Positions 1 through 12,100 of a stretch of DNA of 64,000 bases are shown here, in pieces. The notes beneath the pieces are model-generated. The model saw nothing but the letters and a program-made list of their open reading frames with translations, ran no database searches and had not been told where the DNA came from. Source of the DNA: Bathymodiolus brooksi (Eukaryota > Mollusca > Bivalvia > Mytilida > Modiolidae); NCBI GenBank assembly GCA_963680875.1, contig OY804578.1, positions 101,461,689 to 101,525,688 of the forward strand. The letters run 5' to 3'. A program made the position numbers and the translations under genes. The stretch's first letter is position 1, and the number at the start of each line of letters is the position of its first letter.

Positions 1-212
1 CTGATAAATCCTTCTTGAGGGTTTGGGCTTGTAATTCTACGGCATTTATCAACCACTGCATTTGTTCAATGTACCAGAGATATGTTGCTGTAAATAACAC
101 CAATGGAGGACATACGCGATGCTTACTTTCGTTCCTCATTTCTTCTCAAACATGTGATGCATTGTTAACAAAGGTATCCGAAAAAAACATTTTAGAAACT
201 AGTTATGCTTAG
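1..212 (+). pseudogene. Tc1-like transposase, C-terminal end only (copy T0)
   Basis: An open frame from position 15 reads through the typical C-terminus of Tc1/mariner-superfamily transposases: an 'AFIN' stretch, then 'SMYQR..AV', then 'NTNGGHTR'. In a complete element of this type the protein usually ends at about that point. Here the frame runs on for about 28 further codons. The rest of the transposase lies outside the window. The same end recurs at about 42360, 53870 and 57030, each time followed by the same non-coding flank. This is a relic, not an active gene. Confidence 0.65.
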
Positions 213-2337
213 AAATCTTCTTGAAATGACATTCCGATAATTATTATTAAGATTGCTATGAATCAAGATATAGTTGGCTTAGGCTTTATCTATGCGAAGT
301 TTCTTTTGGGGTGCAACATAGATATGTTTTTTCCACACCAATAATTTGGCTAATGAATTCTATATTGATATGTAACCTCAGGAATGTAATTATATAGCCT
401 GAATGTTATTTATAAAGCATTTTTTTCGTGTAATGTGGTGCCGTTGGGATTGGAACTCCCTTTTCATATATTCCCTCGACATGAAAGGCAATCCCATTCA
501 TTTGTTAAAATACAAACAATAATTACAGATTAATCTGTATCGGCTTGTAGAAATATGACCTTTTGATATATCATTGGTTAAACATTCTCACACATTGATG
601 TATTGAAGTGGAACATTTTCGACCCACTCATATGTTTGAAAGCTGATAAAATGGACCCATTCCAGTAGCAAGTGACTACCCGATTCCCACCTCCTTTGTG
701 TGTTTGTCTCGGTGTAACCAGGTTTCCCCTGTCTACTGAATAAAACGGATCTTCTATTGTAAAATAAACTTAAAAACTGGGTTAAACTTATTTTTTATTG
801 CACCAGCTTTGAATTGTATAACTTCCCATTTTCATTCGGATTTATTTTTCTTCCATGGAGTTGAAACGAGGATAAAATGCCACACTGAGCATGTCTCTAT
901 TCTATAAATAGCCACCATTGAACTGTAACATGTTTGCGATATCATTTCCATTTAAAGGAATACGGATCTGTCCATATGTTTCAGGTGAGGTTTTAAATTT
1001 GTTTCAACTTTTTTTTATTAGATTTCTATACTTTCTTAGCTGCATGCACTATGACTAGGATATTGCAGACATAATAATATATCAGATTGGATACTTGTAA
1101 CACCCCCATGTAAGGGGAATATTGTTCATTCAAACTGAGTTGAAATAAATAATAGAAACGTTAAGTAGTTTAAGACTGGTAGTACATTTTAAATATGAAT
1201 ATAAATTGTAAGTATTCGTAGATATACTTAAGCTTTATTATTCTACAGACACAATATTAGAAATGTACTGGTGCCGTGGTGGCAGTATTAGGTGCCGTGC
1301 CACTATTTATTCCCTTAAATAATTTCTGATATTCGTGTATATAATTTGTTTTCTCAGGAAGTCAGTTTTTAATATTTTGACTTTGGGCGTACTTGGTGAA
1401 GGTTATTGACGAAACATGTCATGCCAAAGAAATTGAACATTTTCGTCTGTTAGGATCTTATTTCGGAAATGTCATTAAGCAGAAAAAAAACCTCTCATGA
1501 CTACATTTTTTACGACATCAAAACAAGTGGCCGTCGTATTATATTATGGTTGTGTCGTCGTCTGTGAAAAAAATGGCCGTCGTGCGATAACTTTAGTTGT
1601 AGTTGACTGATCCTTCTGTATTTTAAGCACAATATAATTATTTTGATATTTACCTCTGACAACGGGAGCAACCACTACCGGTGTAATAGTGGATACGTCT
1701 ATTTTATACTAAGTTTTATTTACATACAACACATAGAATAAAAGCAAAAATATGTTTAACAAAATGTTCACAGTGTGAAATTAGTATGTCAATATAAGTA
1801 GACCATTGATAGTTTCCATACAGTAATACGATAAAAAGAATCATAAGAGTTTGAGGGTTATTGATATTGGTATAATATTTTTAAAAGGCGTCTAAATGGA
1901 GCCTAAATTCCTCAATTTAACATATTCAGAAAGAAATGGAAATAAATTTAAGACAAAAACGTTGTAAGTAAAAGCATTAACATCCCTTAAATGGAAGGCA
2001 CAGGCTGGGTTCTACAAGTACGACGGGTGGAAGTTGTGACTAAATGATCAACCGGACATGGACAGCTATTTTACGGAAATCAATCACGTATTGCTAGAAT
2101 CTAGAGGCTACGAATACGACGGATTTCTCGATTTTCTTAATTCTATTGTTTTTATTTCATTAAATGACAATTTATGAATTTTTTATATAATTTTCTGTTT
2201 GTAGTTTATTTTTATTCCAATAAAATCTGATGCATTGGAAAACTAGTCTTACAATACACGATTAAGCCCATAAATTGTGCTGTTATGAGTACTTCTCAGA
2301 GTACAACTCACACTTCTCAACACTAATTATTTTCAAA
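213..2337 (+). repeat. Dispersed flank unit, copy 1
   Basis: This non-coding stretch follows the transposase end and is repeated at about 42492-44265, 53994-56244 and 57163-59260. It reads almost identically to the copy starting at 53994. Both have 'gtccatatg' and 'acatgtttgcg' where the other two have 'gtgcatatg' and 'acatttttacg' or 'acatttttgcg'. Near 430 it lacks about 48 bases present near 54295. No conserved protein is visible in it. It ends at a small ZSWIM-like ORF. Confidence 0.7.
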
Positions 2338-2530
2338 ATGGACGACGATGGCAGTGCGCTCCGTGTTGGAGCAAAGTATCAATCTTTTACAGATTTAGAG
2401 GGTGCCCTAAAAAAAATTCCAGCAGGATAACTACGTCGAACTTTATAAGAGTAGCGCAAGGAAGCTTGGTACGGGATCTAATCTAAATCCCAGAACCTTT
2501 TGCTTTCAAGCTGAGTTCAAAAATTATTAA
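2338..2530 (+). pseudogene. ZSWIM3/FAR1-like N-terminal ORF, frameshifted copy
   Basis: The ATG at 2338 starts MDDDGSALRVGAKYQSF, which matches 56245-56436. An altered A-run after 'gccct' shifts the frame and a stop follows within a few codons. The intact sister copy reads like the small N-terminal domain found ahead of SWIM zinc-finger or MULE-type proteins: V-G-x-x-Y/F-x-S-F-x-D-L-E, then a helix, then 'LYKSSARK'. That assignment is from motif memory. This copy is broken and lies just upstream of gene A. Confidence 0.45.
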
Positions 2531-3072
2531 ATCTTACGACAGTTCAATAAATGTTCTTTTCCAAGTAAATAATACAGGGTCTACGAACCACTAGTTGTTT
2601 GGCAGGAACAAAAGTGCCAGAAATAATTAATTACGACCTCTGAAAAGAGAAGAACAAAACTACATGGACTAGTAAGTGTGTAAGGTGAACATAAATATAT
2701 AAAATAAGGATGCAATGTTTGTTTTTTCCCCTGGGTTTGTTATGCATATAGTTCAACAAAAATCTAAAGAATACAATACTGTATGTGAGTAAATCCTGAA
2801 TAAAAATAGTCACAGCTATTTAGACAATTCATGTAAGTGATTCTAAAATAAAATTAAAAAAATAAATCTGTGAGAAATTTGTGAGTATACATTTTATACT
2901 CCTTATTTGTTTTGTCTCTGTGTCTAAATTGAATCTGAATTTCTTTGCTGAAGACATTAGCCTTTTTTCTTCTTTTAAATTTAAAAAACATTTTTTTTTC
3001 AGAGAAAGTGATAACACACCTAACATCAGGAAAGATTTCATCTCCTTAAAAGTGCCACCTTGGTAGTGAAGG
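2531..3072 (+). other. Proximal upstream region and presumed 5' UTR of gene A
   Basis: Nearly identical sequence precedes gene B (about 59452-59994). It contains a TATA-like box at 2696 and, ending at 3002, a strong polypyrimidine-AG that could be the acceptor of a 5' UTR intron. A TGA two codons upstream of the ATG is in frame with the start codon, so the coding region cannot extend further 5' in this exon. Small ORFs on either strand here overlap low-complexity A/T runs and look spurious. Confidence 0.4.
2696..2705 (+). promoter_or_regulatory. TATA-like box upstream of gene A
   Basis: TATATAAAAT lies about 370 bases upstream of the start codon and is kept at 59616-59625 before gene B. In AT-rich DNA such a match can occur by chance. 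No transcription start is visible. Confidence 0.22.
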
Positions 3073-3154
3073 ATGGCTAGATCCAGTCTACTACCGTGGG
3101 GATTTTCCTTCTATTTCGTTCTTGTTGTGTTAGTTGTACCACTTATATGCCAAA
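3073..3154 (+). CDS. Gene A exon 1: signal peptide
   Basis: It encodes MARSSLLPWGFSFYF followed by a hydrophobic run (VLVVLVVPLIC), a classical secretory signal. The exon ends A|GTAAGT in phase 1. An in-frame TGA two codons before the ATG supports this start. It is matched with one replacement (S to N at residue 5) by exon 1 of gene B. Confidence 0.85.
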
Positions 3155-6100
3155 GTAAGTAGATTTTGAATAGTAAATAAGATAATATGTACTTTGTACA
3201 TCAATAAAACTGACGGTCTGGGTATACCTGCAGTATTGTTGAAAGTTGCGAAACACACAATTATATACTTATTCTAACAGCTTGAAAACTGTCATGAGAA
3301 TTTTAAATTTCTAAACGAAACACACACAAAGAAAAACGACCACAAATATGGGACATGGGTGCTGAACACCAATCAAAACACCATTACAGTTTTTTTTCGC
3401 ACCAATCAGTTTTATTGGAGGAGAACACAGATAATACCAGTTACACTTCGCACTTACAAGCCACAGACAAACTTTATCACATAACATTTTATTTCAGTAA
3501 ATGTCACTACAGACCGGAATCGTACTCATAACCTGAGTGGTGATAGACAATTGCACGGTTTATCCAAATCTCATGACATGACGATTACGACGACGCTCTC
3601 ACTCATCCCCCCCACACCCACCCACACACACCAACCCACCCAAATCGATAAAATTAAAAGCTGTCAATCTCGAATGCAGCAACAACAATAACACAAACTC
3701 TGCATTGGCATACGTGTCTGAGGTACTTTCTAAAATGGTCTTGCACTAATTAGTACAAGTAAGTGAGATAGGTGGGAATTTTTTTTTCATCCTCTAATTA
3801 GACAGTTTATACACGTAGCAACGATAACATAGCTGAGCATTTAGTTTCCAATTGGGTAACCATTAGGAAGGAAACATAGGTGTAAATATGTGTAAAATAG
3901 GTAAGGAACATGAAATAACAATCAAAGTATAATGGTAAGGACATGTACATAGGTAAGTGAAAATGGCCAAGTAACCGTGAGGAGGAAGACAATCAAACAA
4001 ATAAAAAAAAACATGTGTTACATAATACATCACACCAGTTAAATAATGTCCCCATTTCTGTTTGAAGTCTCGATTACATTATTGAAAGGTATTATTATTC
4101 TGTTTTATTTTCGTGCTTTCTTTGTTAATTGTAGCACCTCCCGGGCCACCTGTTATCACAGGACCAGCCGTTATTAAAAATGGAGATTCTGTGACCATAG
4201 CATGTTCATCAACAGGTGGCGATCCAACACCGACAGTAAAATGGTTAAGAGATGATGTTGTTGTTGATGCCACTTCAACAACTAGTGGTGGCGTTACAAG
4301 AAACTCATATACATTCACTGCAAGTCCTGCTGAACATCTACAGGTCTTTGAATGCCAAACTGATAATGGTGTTTTACAGAATCCACTGACTAGCACTTTA
4401 TTTGTTATTGTTAATAGTAGGTATTATTGGTTTATTTGCAGTATATAACACCACATAAAGCATGATTTCAATATTTGTATATTATTAGTAATTTTAAATT
4501 ATGCTTACCAAAACCAAGAGGCACATAGACAATTTGTGTTTTTAACAATTTGTTTTTAATGTTCTGGTATGTGTCTGACTAAGGTTATGTGGGTACATAA
4601 AAAGAATGAATCTCTTGTAAATAACCTAATCTGCAAACACCATACATGTATAAAAATTACAACTGTGATAAGACTATTGAAAACAAATTGTTAGAACCGG
4701 GGTGTATGAAGCGGGAATACTAATTTTACTTGAGGGGTGTTTCTTTTACACTCGTTTGGTTAGTAGTCTTATGGTCACATATGTTCATGTAAGTATAACA
4801 GTATAGACAATTAAATCTCTTTACTTTAACATACACATTCTAAAATGGTTTCAGTATCTGTATAGTATTAGTAATTTTAAATTTTGCTTACCAAAACAAA
4901 GAGGCAAATAGACAATTTGTGTTTTTAACAATTTGTTTTTAATGTTTTGGTATGTGTCTGACTAAGGTTATGTAAGTACACATAATGAATGAATCTCTTG
5001 TAAATAACCTAATCTGCAAACACCATGCATGTATAAAAACCACAACTGTGATAAGACTATTGAAGAAAAATTGTTAGAACCTGGTTGTATGAAGAGGGAA
5101 TATTAATTTTACTTGAGGGGTGTTGCTTTTACACTCGTTTTGGTTAGTAGTCTTTCAGATGGTCACATATGTTCATGTAAGTATAACAGTATTGACAATT
5201 AAATCTCTTTACTTCAACATACACATTCTAAAAGAGTACTTGTCTAATTGTTTTTATACTTGGTAACAACAAGTATATAATATTTGAAATGGTACATTTT
5301 TTTCTTATCTTTTTTCTTTATTTCTTTTTCTTTTTTTTTTTTTTTTTTTTGTAATTGTGATCTTTAACTTATTTTTTTTTTTTTAGCAATGAAGTACAAG
5401 AATATAAAGTTAAAAATATTGTAGATGAAAATATAAGAGAAAGTACTCCAACTTGTAGATCATTGAAAAGAATTAAGTCAACCTTTAAGGCAGGGTCTGA
5501 TTAATACTTGTTAAGACTCTATAGTTGGAGTGTATTCTCTATATACTTGAAATAATATAGTTTATTTTATTAAATAGCTTTTAACTTTCAATTAAAATGT
5601 TTAAAACAGTTTAGTTTTTCAGAACTTTTTTTTATTATTATTTACCTTTCATATTTCAATAAAACTGTTTTTCTTGTAGCATCTCCACAAACACCAACAC
5701 TAACAGGTACTACTAACCCGGCACCTAACCAAGAAAGTACATGGACTTGTACATCTACTGGTGGATATCCAGCCCCAACAATGACAATGAGGATAGGAAG
5801 TAACCAGTTCTCAACCAACGAATTTACAACGACATCAGTGTCAACAGATGGCACTAAATCATACACGGTGACTGGCACCTTAAACTGGAGTCCAACAGTT
5901 GGAAACAATGGACAAACTCTTTTCTGTGATGTTGCTCATCCTATTACACTTAATACTCCACAAACAGTTAGCTTGCCATTGACTGTCATTTGTAATTATT
6001 ATTATTTATTACTACCTTTTCTGTTAAGATATTTTAGCTATAAATTTCATCTTCAAATATAACAAATATATAACCATGTCAGAGGTTCTTTGTAATAGAA

Positions 6101-9100
6101 CTACAAAGTTCAAATAATTCACATGGTACTATATTAAAATATTGCATGGTCACTTTAATAGGAAAGGACAGGTGGCTTCAAGACCTGTTTTCCTTCACAG
6201 CTGCAAAATAGAGATACACTAAATGATCGTGTGGAACATTATGTCCTTCTATGTAATTTGTTTTTGTCGTATTGTGTCTTGTACCAACTAAAATATTTCA
6301 GGGAATCATAAAGCTTTAAGCCGGTCAGACCATTCCTAATACAATAAATATTTAATATTTGTGACACAGAAGTTGTCATATATATGATATTCGTTCTGTG
6401 AAGTAGACATCATATCCTTAACCATCATTTCAATATTAGATAGTACACAAGGTTATCAGAGGACATAATAGGGAAACAATATTCAACTTTGAACCAACAT
6501 TATTTTAGATCTAACTGAACATTTTTGGTAACATTCTGAAGAAAAAACGATTGTATTGATGCTATTCATCCGACACTTTGATACAATGCATTTAAGATTA
6601 TACAATGAGTTGTGATTATTTTGATTTTTCGTTATTAATTCTACTGATAAGAGTACAGTTCATTTGATCAACCATGAATTACAACAAAAGTAAAATATAC
6701 TTTTTCAGATCCAAGATTTGTATATCTTATATTATTTGTTTCTTACATATCAAGATGCATAATACCTACATTGTGTATCCATATATAAGGAACTTATACA
6801 CTATAACATTATGTTTACAGCTCCATTAGCAATATCTGCCACGCCAACATTTTATAATCCAACAATTGGAACTTCTGTTATCCTGAATTGTGTAGTTACA
6901 TCAGGAACTGCAACTTCAATAACATGGCTAAGAAACAACGTCATTCTTAATATTAATGTTAATTCAAGACTTACAAATGGAGATGTGTCTACCCCATCGT
7001 TGTCAATCAGTAATGTACACCAGTCTGATTCAGGCAGTTATGTTTGTCAGGCGGCTGATGCAATGAGCACTATTGTTAACTCGAATACCATAACTGTTTC
7101 GCCTCAAGGTATGTAGCCATAGATATTGTCATATTTAACTAATTGTTAGATTATTCTTACCTTGCATACAATATATAACATGTCGGTCCAAATTAAGGAA
7201 TGCATATGTAAGGGCATATTTGTGTATGATCATCTATTGATAATATTCAGAAAATTAAGGATATATATTAGAAGACTTTTTTTATTGGAAGCGACAACAA
7301 AAAAATACGCTCTCAGTTAATTTTTTCTGACGATGTAGTATTTGTTTGGGGGGGAGATGGTGGTTTTTTGTATTTTCTTGACTTCTAATTAATTCAAATG
7401 AAAGGTTGGTATGTCCAGCAATAGTTCTACCTAGGTAGTGATGGAGTAACATTCTTGTTTCGTTTTGCCATATGCAGTTATGTTTGAACAAGGACAGAAA
7501 TTGCTTTCTTACTTTCCACTTTTAATTAAATCTTTTTGTGAACTGTGTCCGTCCACACTAAGAGACAATATGTTTCAATGATAAACTTTTGATACCAGTA
7601 ATACAAACCAGTAAACACAATTTTTACAAAGTAATAATCAATAGACAATCATCAATTTATAAATCCAACTGTGCCAATTCAGATATTTAGTGTATTTGTG
7701 AATTTTAACATATTTTATTTTTCATTTCTGCACGTTTCTTGTTATTAATCTTGTTATTGAATTAAATTGATTTGGTTTTAAACAGTATTCTTAGATAGTT
7801 AGTTATGTAGCATATTTGACACATCATATCCTGATTCCCGATGTAAGCAGATATGCTACATTTCATATTTTCCGAAAAACTATCGAAAATCCTAAAACAG
7901 CCCCTGATTTGTATTAGATATATCCCAAATACTTACTTTTGATCAACAATAGCATTTTCCTAAACCTTGATAGGGGTTTGGGCACTAAACATCTATCAAA
8001 TTATAATAAAAACGTAGATATCAAATTTAGTGCGCACAACACGTTTCTGGAATAACTTTCATCTGGTACGATCAAAATCGAAAGATTTGAAAGCAAAATA
8101 ATTTGTAAGAATATTGTTAGAAATAAACACAGACCTTGTGGTCATATTGTTTTAAATATATATCAGGTACATAAACTACTATCACAGAGCAATACAGGAA
8201 TATCATATTCCTTCCACGGACAGAAGAAAAAAAAACATTCTTTTGTAGGCTAAATATATATCACATTTTTGCAGGCTATTTGTACCATTTCCCACTCGTT
8301 TTAGGGTATGAATTATTCTCATTATTGAAGTCGCTATTGTGACTGTGAAATAAAAGTGCGGTTCATTTACTTTCATTTGTGAAATTGGATATAGTCTCGC
8401 ATGTCCTTATATATATATAGATCACTTACTTAGAAAAATATTATAAAAATGGAAATTCATTTTCGAATCATTAAATATCGATGTTTTTTATGAGTTGACT
8501 CTTCTTTTTCAATTCAACTAGGAACACCACCTGTTGTCATTATTGCTCAGTCATCATACTCACAATTAACTGGACAACAGATAACTCTTGGTTGTGCAGT
8601 GTCATCCACTAATAGTCCGTTGCAATTGGTCAAGTGGACATTTACAAACCAAGGAGGATCCGTAACAGACCCAATTGTCATTTCAACATCGTCACCTGTG
8701 AAATACTCAGGTTCTACAAACAGCAACCCGTCATTAACCATATCTTCTTTGGCATCTACTGATCAAGGAACATACAGATGCATAGCCAGTAATTTGATTG
8801 GAACAACAACCAGTCAACCAACAGTGTTATCAGTAACAGGAAGTATGGCATCAATATACACATCTATAATTTAACATTGCTGACATATTTATCTAATATA
8901 CTATATTTTTTTATCTCTATGTCAAGACATTTTTACTTCAAAGCATATTTTTGCCATTTTTTACCTATGAGAATATAGAAAACATTATAAAATATCAAAT
9001 GTATGGGAACTTCATTGTGGTTCAGAGATTCAACATTACATAGTCATCTGTTATCAACATATCTAACCACATTTGGCAGTTATTTGTTCACCCTGATATG

Positions 9101-12100
9101 TGAGTGACTATCAGTTTGAATCAGTAATCACCAAATGTCCTACTTAAATTTGAGTATATATGGTAGACCTAAAATCCAGATCGATTTTCTTTCAGTCCAA
9201 TCTGGTATTATTCTATTTAATTTCATAATGCGCTTCAAGACAAGTAGGCAAAAGTTATGTACTGTAGAAAAATACAATGGTAGAAGGATATGTAGCTTGG
9301 GACTAGACCTTTGACCACCCATAGAAGTAACTTCATATACACATGTATATCTTAGACCTCCTTAGGAATAACTAGTATTAAAAAAGCACCAATATGTTGT
9401 TGTAGAAATAAAGGTGTATTGTTATGCTAAAGTAATTAAATATATTTTGTGTTGTATTTTTTTTAGGTATACCTACCGTCCAAATTCCGCAAGACTCCTA
9501 CTCTGTCACCTATGGAAATCAAGTTACCATTCCGTGTTCCATTACTTCTGCTACACCATCTGCAACAATTGTTCACTGGACAAGAAATCAAAACAATAAT
9601 ATCATCAACATCAATAATGGTGATAGTGGATATCAAGGGAGCACAACTGGTTCCCCTTCGCTGACCATCAATTTTGCCACAACAGGTAGCAACGGTGTCT
9701 ATACATGTTTCGCTACAAATGCAGTAGGAACAGGTTCAAGTAACCCCACAACTTTAACAATAACTGGAGGTTAGTCATGTTAACTCTTAAGTAACATCAC
9801 AATGTTAACAATAACTGGAGGTTAGTCATGTTAACTCTTAAGTAACATCACAACTTTAACAATAACTGGAGATTAGTCATGTTCACTCTCAAGTAACATA
9901 ACAACTTTAACGATAACTTGAGGTTAGTCATGTTAGCTCTCAAGAAACATCACAACTTTAACAATAGCTGGAGGTTAGTCATGTTAACTCTTAAGTAACA
10001 TCACAACTTTAACAATAACTTGAGGTTAGTCATGTTAACTCTTAAGTAACATCACAACTTTAACAATAACTGGAGGTTAGTCATGTTAAATCTTAAGTAA
10101 CATCACAACTTTAACGATAACTGGAGGTTAGTCATGTTAACTCTTAAGTAACATAACAACTTTAACAATAACTGGAGGTTAGTCATGTTATCTCTTAGGT
10201 AACATCACAACTTTAACAATAACTGAAGATTAGTCATGTTAACTCTTAAGTAACATCACAACTTTAACAATAACTGGAGGCTAGTCATGTTAAATCTTAA
10301 GTAACATCACAACTTTTAATGATAACTGGAGGCTAGTCATGTTAAATCGTAAGTAACATCACAGCTTTAACGATAACTGGAGGCTAGTCATGTTAACTCT
10401 TAAGTAACATAACAACTTTAACAATAACTTGAGGTTAGTCATGTTAACTCTTAAGTAACATCACAACTTTAACAATAACTTGAGGTTAGTCATGTTAACT
10501 CTCAAGAAACATCACAACCTTAACAATAACTTGAGGTTAGTCATGTTAACTCTTAAGTAACATCACAACTTTAACAATAACTGAAGATTAGTCATGTAAC
10601 TGTTTTATATCATCAAAAAAGTACATAATTGTGCAGAAAATTATTTTTATGCCCATAAAACTAGTTCCACCTTGCCACATTTTTTAAGTCCCTGTTCAGA
10701 GCCAGTCAAGTGAGCGGTGATGTATATGTGCATTAGCAGCATTGAATTTATCCTTTTCTATGATTATTTGATTGAATTTTGGATCAGCCCTGACAGTGTA
10801 AAATTTATTGTTTTTCATTTTATTTATATAGATTTTGCGAAATTTTGGTGGAAGAAAACATGCAATATTTATTTTGTTTTAATTTTGAAATTTGTACATT
10901 AAAAGGAACACATCTGCAGAGTTCAGGCATATTCAAATCCAAATATGAAAGAGAAAACATTTTAAGTCGAAAGATTTTTGCCTAATCAATTTTGTATTGA
11001 ACAAAGCCGCATCGATGGGGTAATAGTTAACGTGCTTGCCTTGAGTGTGGTAGATTGTGGGTTCGAGCCCAGTTTGGGTATTTGTTGCTTCTCCGCTTAG
11101 CATGCATGCATTAAGGAGAAAGAGCAAAGACTGTTCGGTTCGGAATCGGGACAGAATAATGTGTCAGCGTGGAGCAATATGTCTACCCGCTGACAGTTGT
11201 TTCTGTGAGCTAGCAATATAAAAATCCAACTAAGCATGTTGGTCTAAAAACAAAGTGGACCTCGTCATCATCTCATTGAACATTAACTTGTTCTCGCCAT
11301 GGTATAGCTGAAAAATTACTGAATTGGCGCTAAACAACAATCACTAACTCACTCACTCTTGTATTGAACAATACAATATAAACATAACATAGAAATAAAG
11401 TATGAACAAATATAACAAAATGATATAACAGTACATTTATTATACAGAGAACACGTCAGGTTTGATTGTGTTACAATATGAATATTAAATTATCACTTGA
11501 TTGGTTTACAGGTTTGTTGTCTGTTGATGTTTCCCCTAATTCTGCTAATGTGGTTCAGGGAACAAGCCAACAAATTACATGTACTGTAACCGGAACACCG
11601 GCAGCCACTGAAATTACTTGGACAAGATTGAGGAATAATCAGCTGACTACGCTGAATATAGTGAACAGTAATGGAAAATATACCGGTGGTACTACATCAA
11701 ATCCTCATCTGACCATAAGCAATTTTCAGTCATCTGATGCTGGTACTTATGTCTGTCGTGCCACAAATGCTGCTGGATCACAAAACAGTGACAACTCTGT
11801 GTTAACTTACATACGTAAGTGTTGTGTTGTACATTTTGTTGCTATGTTGTCATATATATATATATATATGTTCAAACTAAGTGAAGTAAAACATTTGTAG
11901 ACTTTGTTTTAATCTCCAATTTCCTTAGTCGTGGAGGGGGGTTTGGGGATGAATGAAAAGACAAAATATCCCCGATACTATGTGTCTGTCCCAAGACTAT
12001 TGATTTAGATAATTGTGACCCCTCCTCCCCAGAAACACTGGAATTAATTTGTAGAACAATGTGAATAAACAATACATTACTTTCGGAATTGAGATTATAT

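Noticed and set aside
4079..4396. Minus-strand 105-residue frame opposite Ig1 (also 61002-61319, 5642-5908 and 62561-62827)
   Set aside because: Shadows of the Ig exons, which have proper splice sites and Ig motifs on the + strand.
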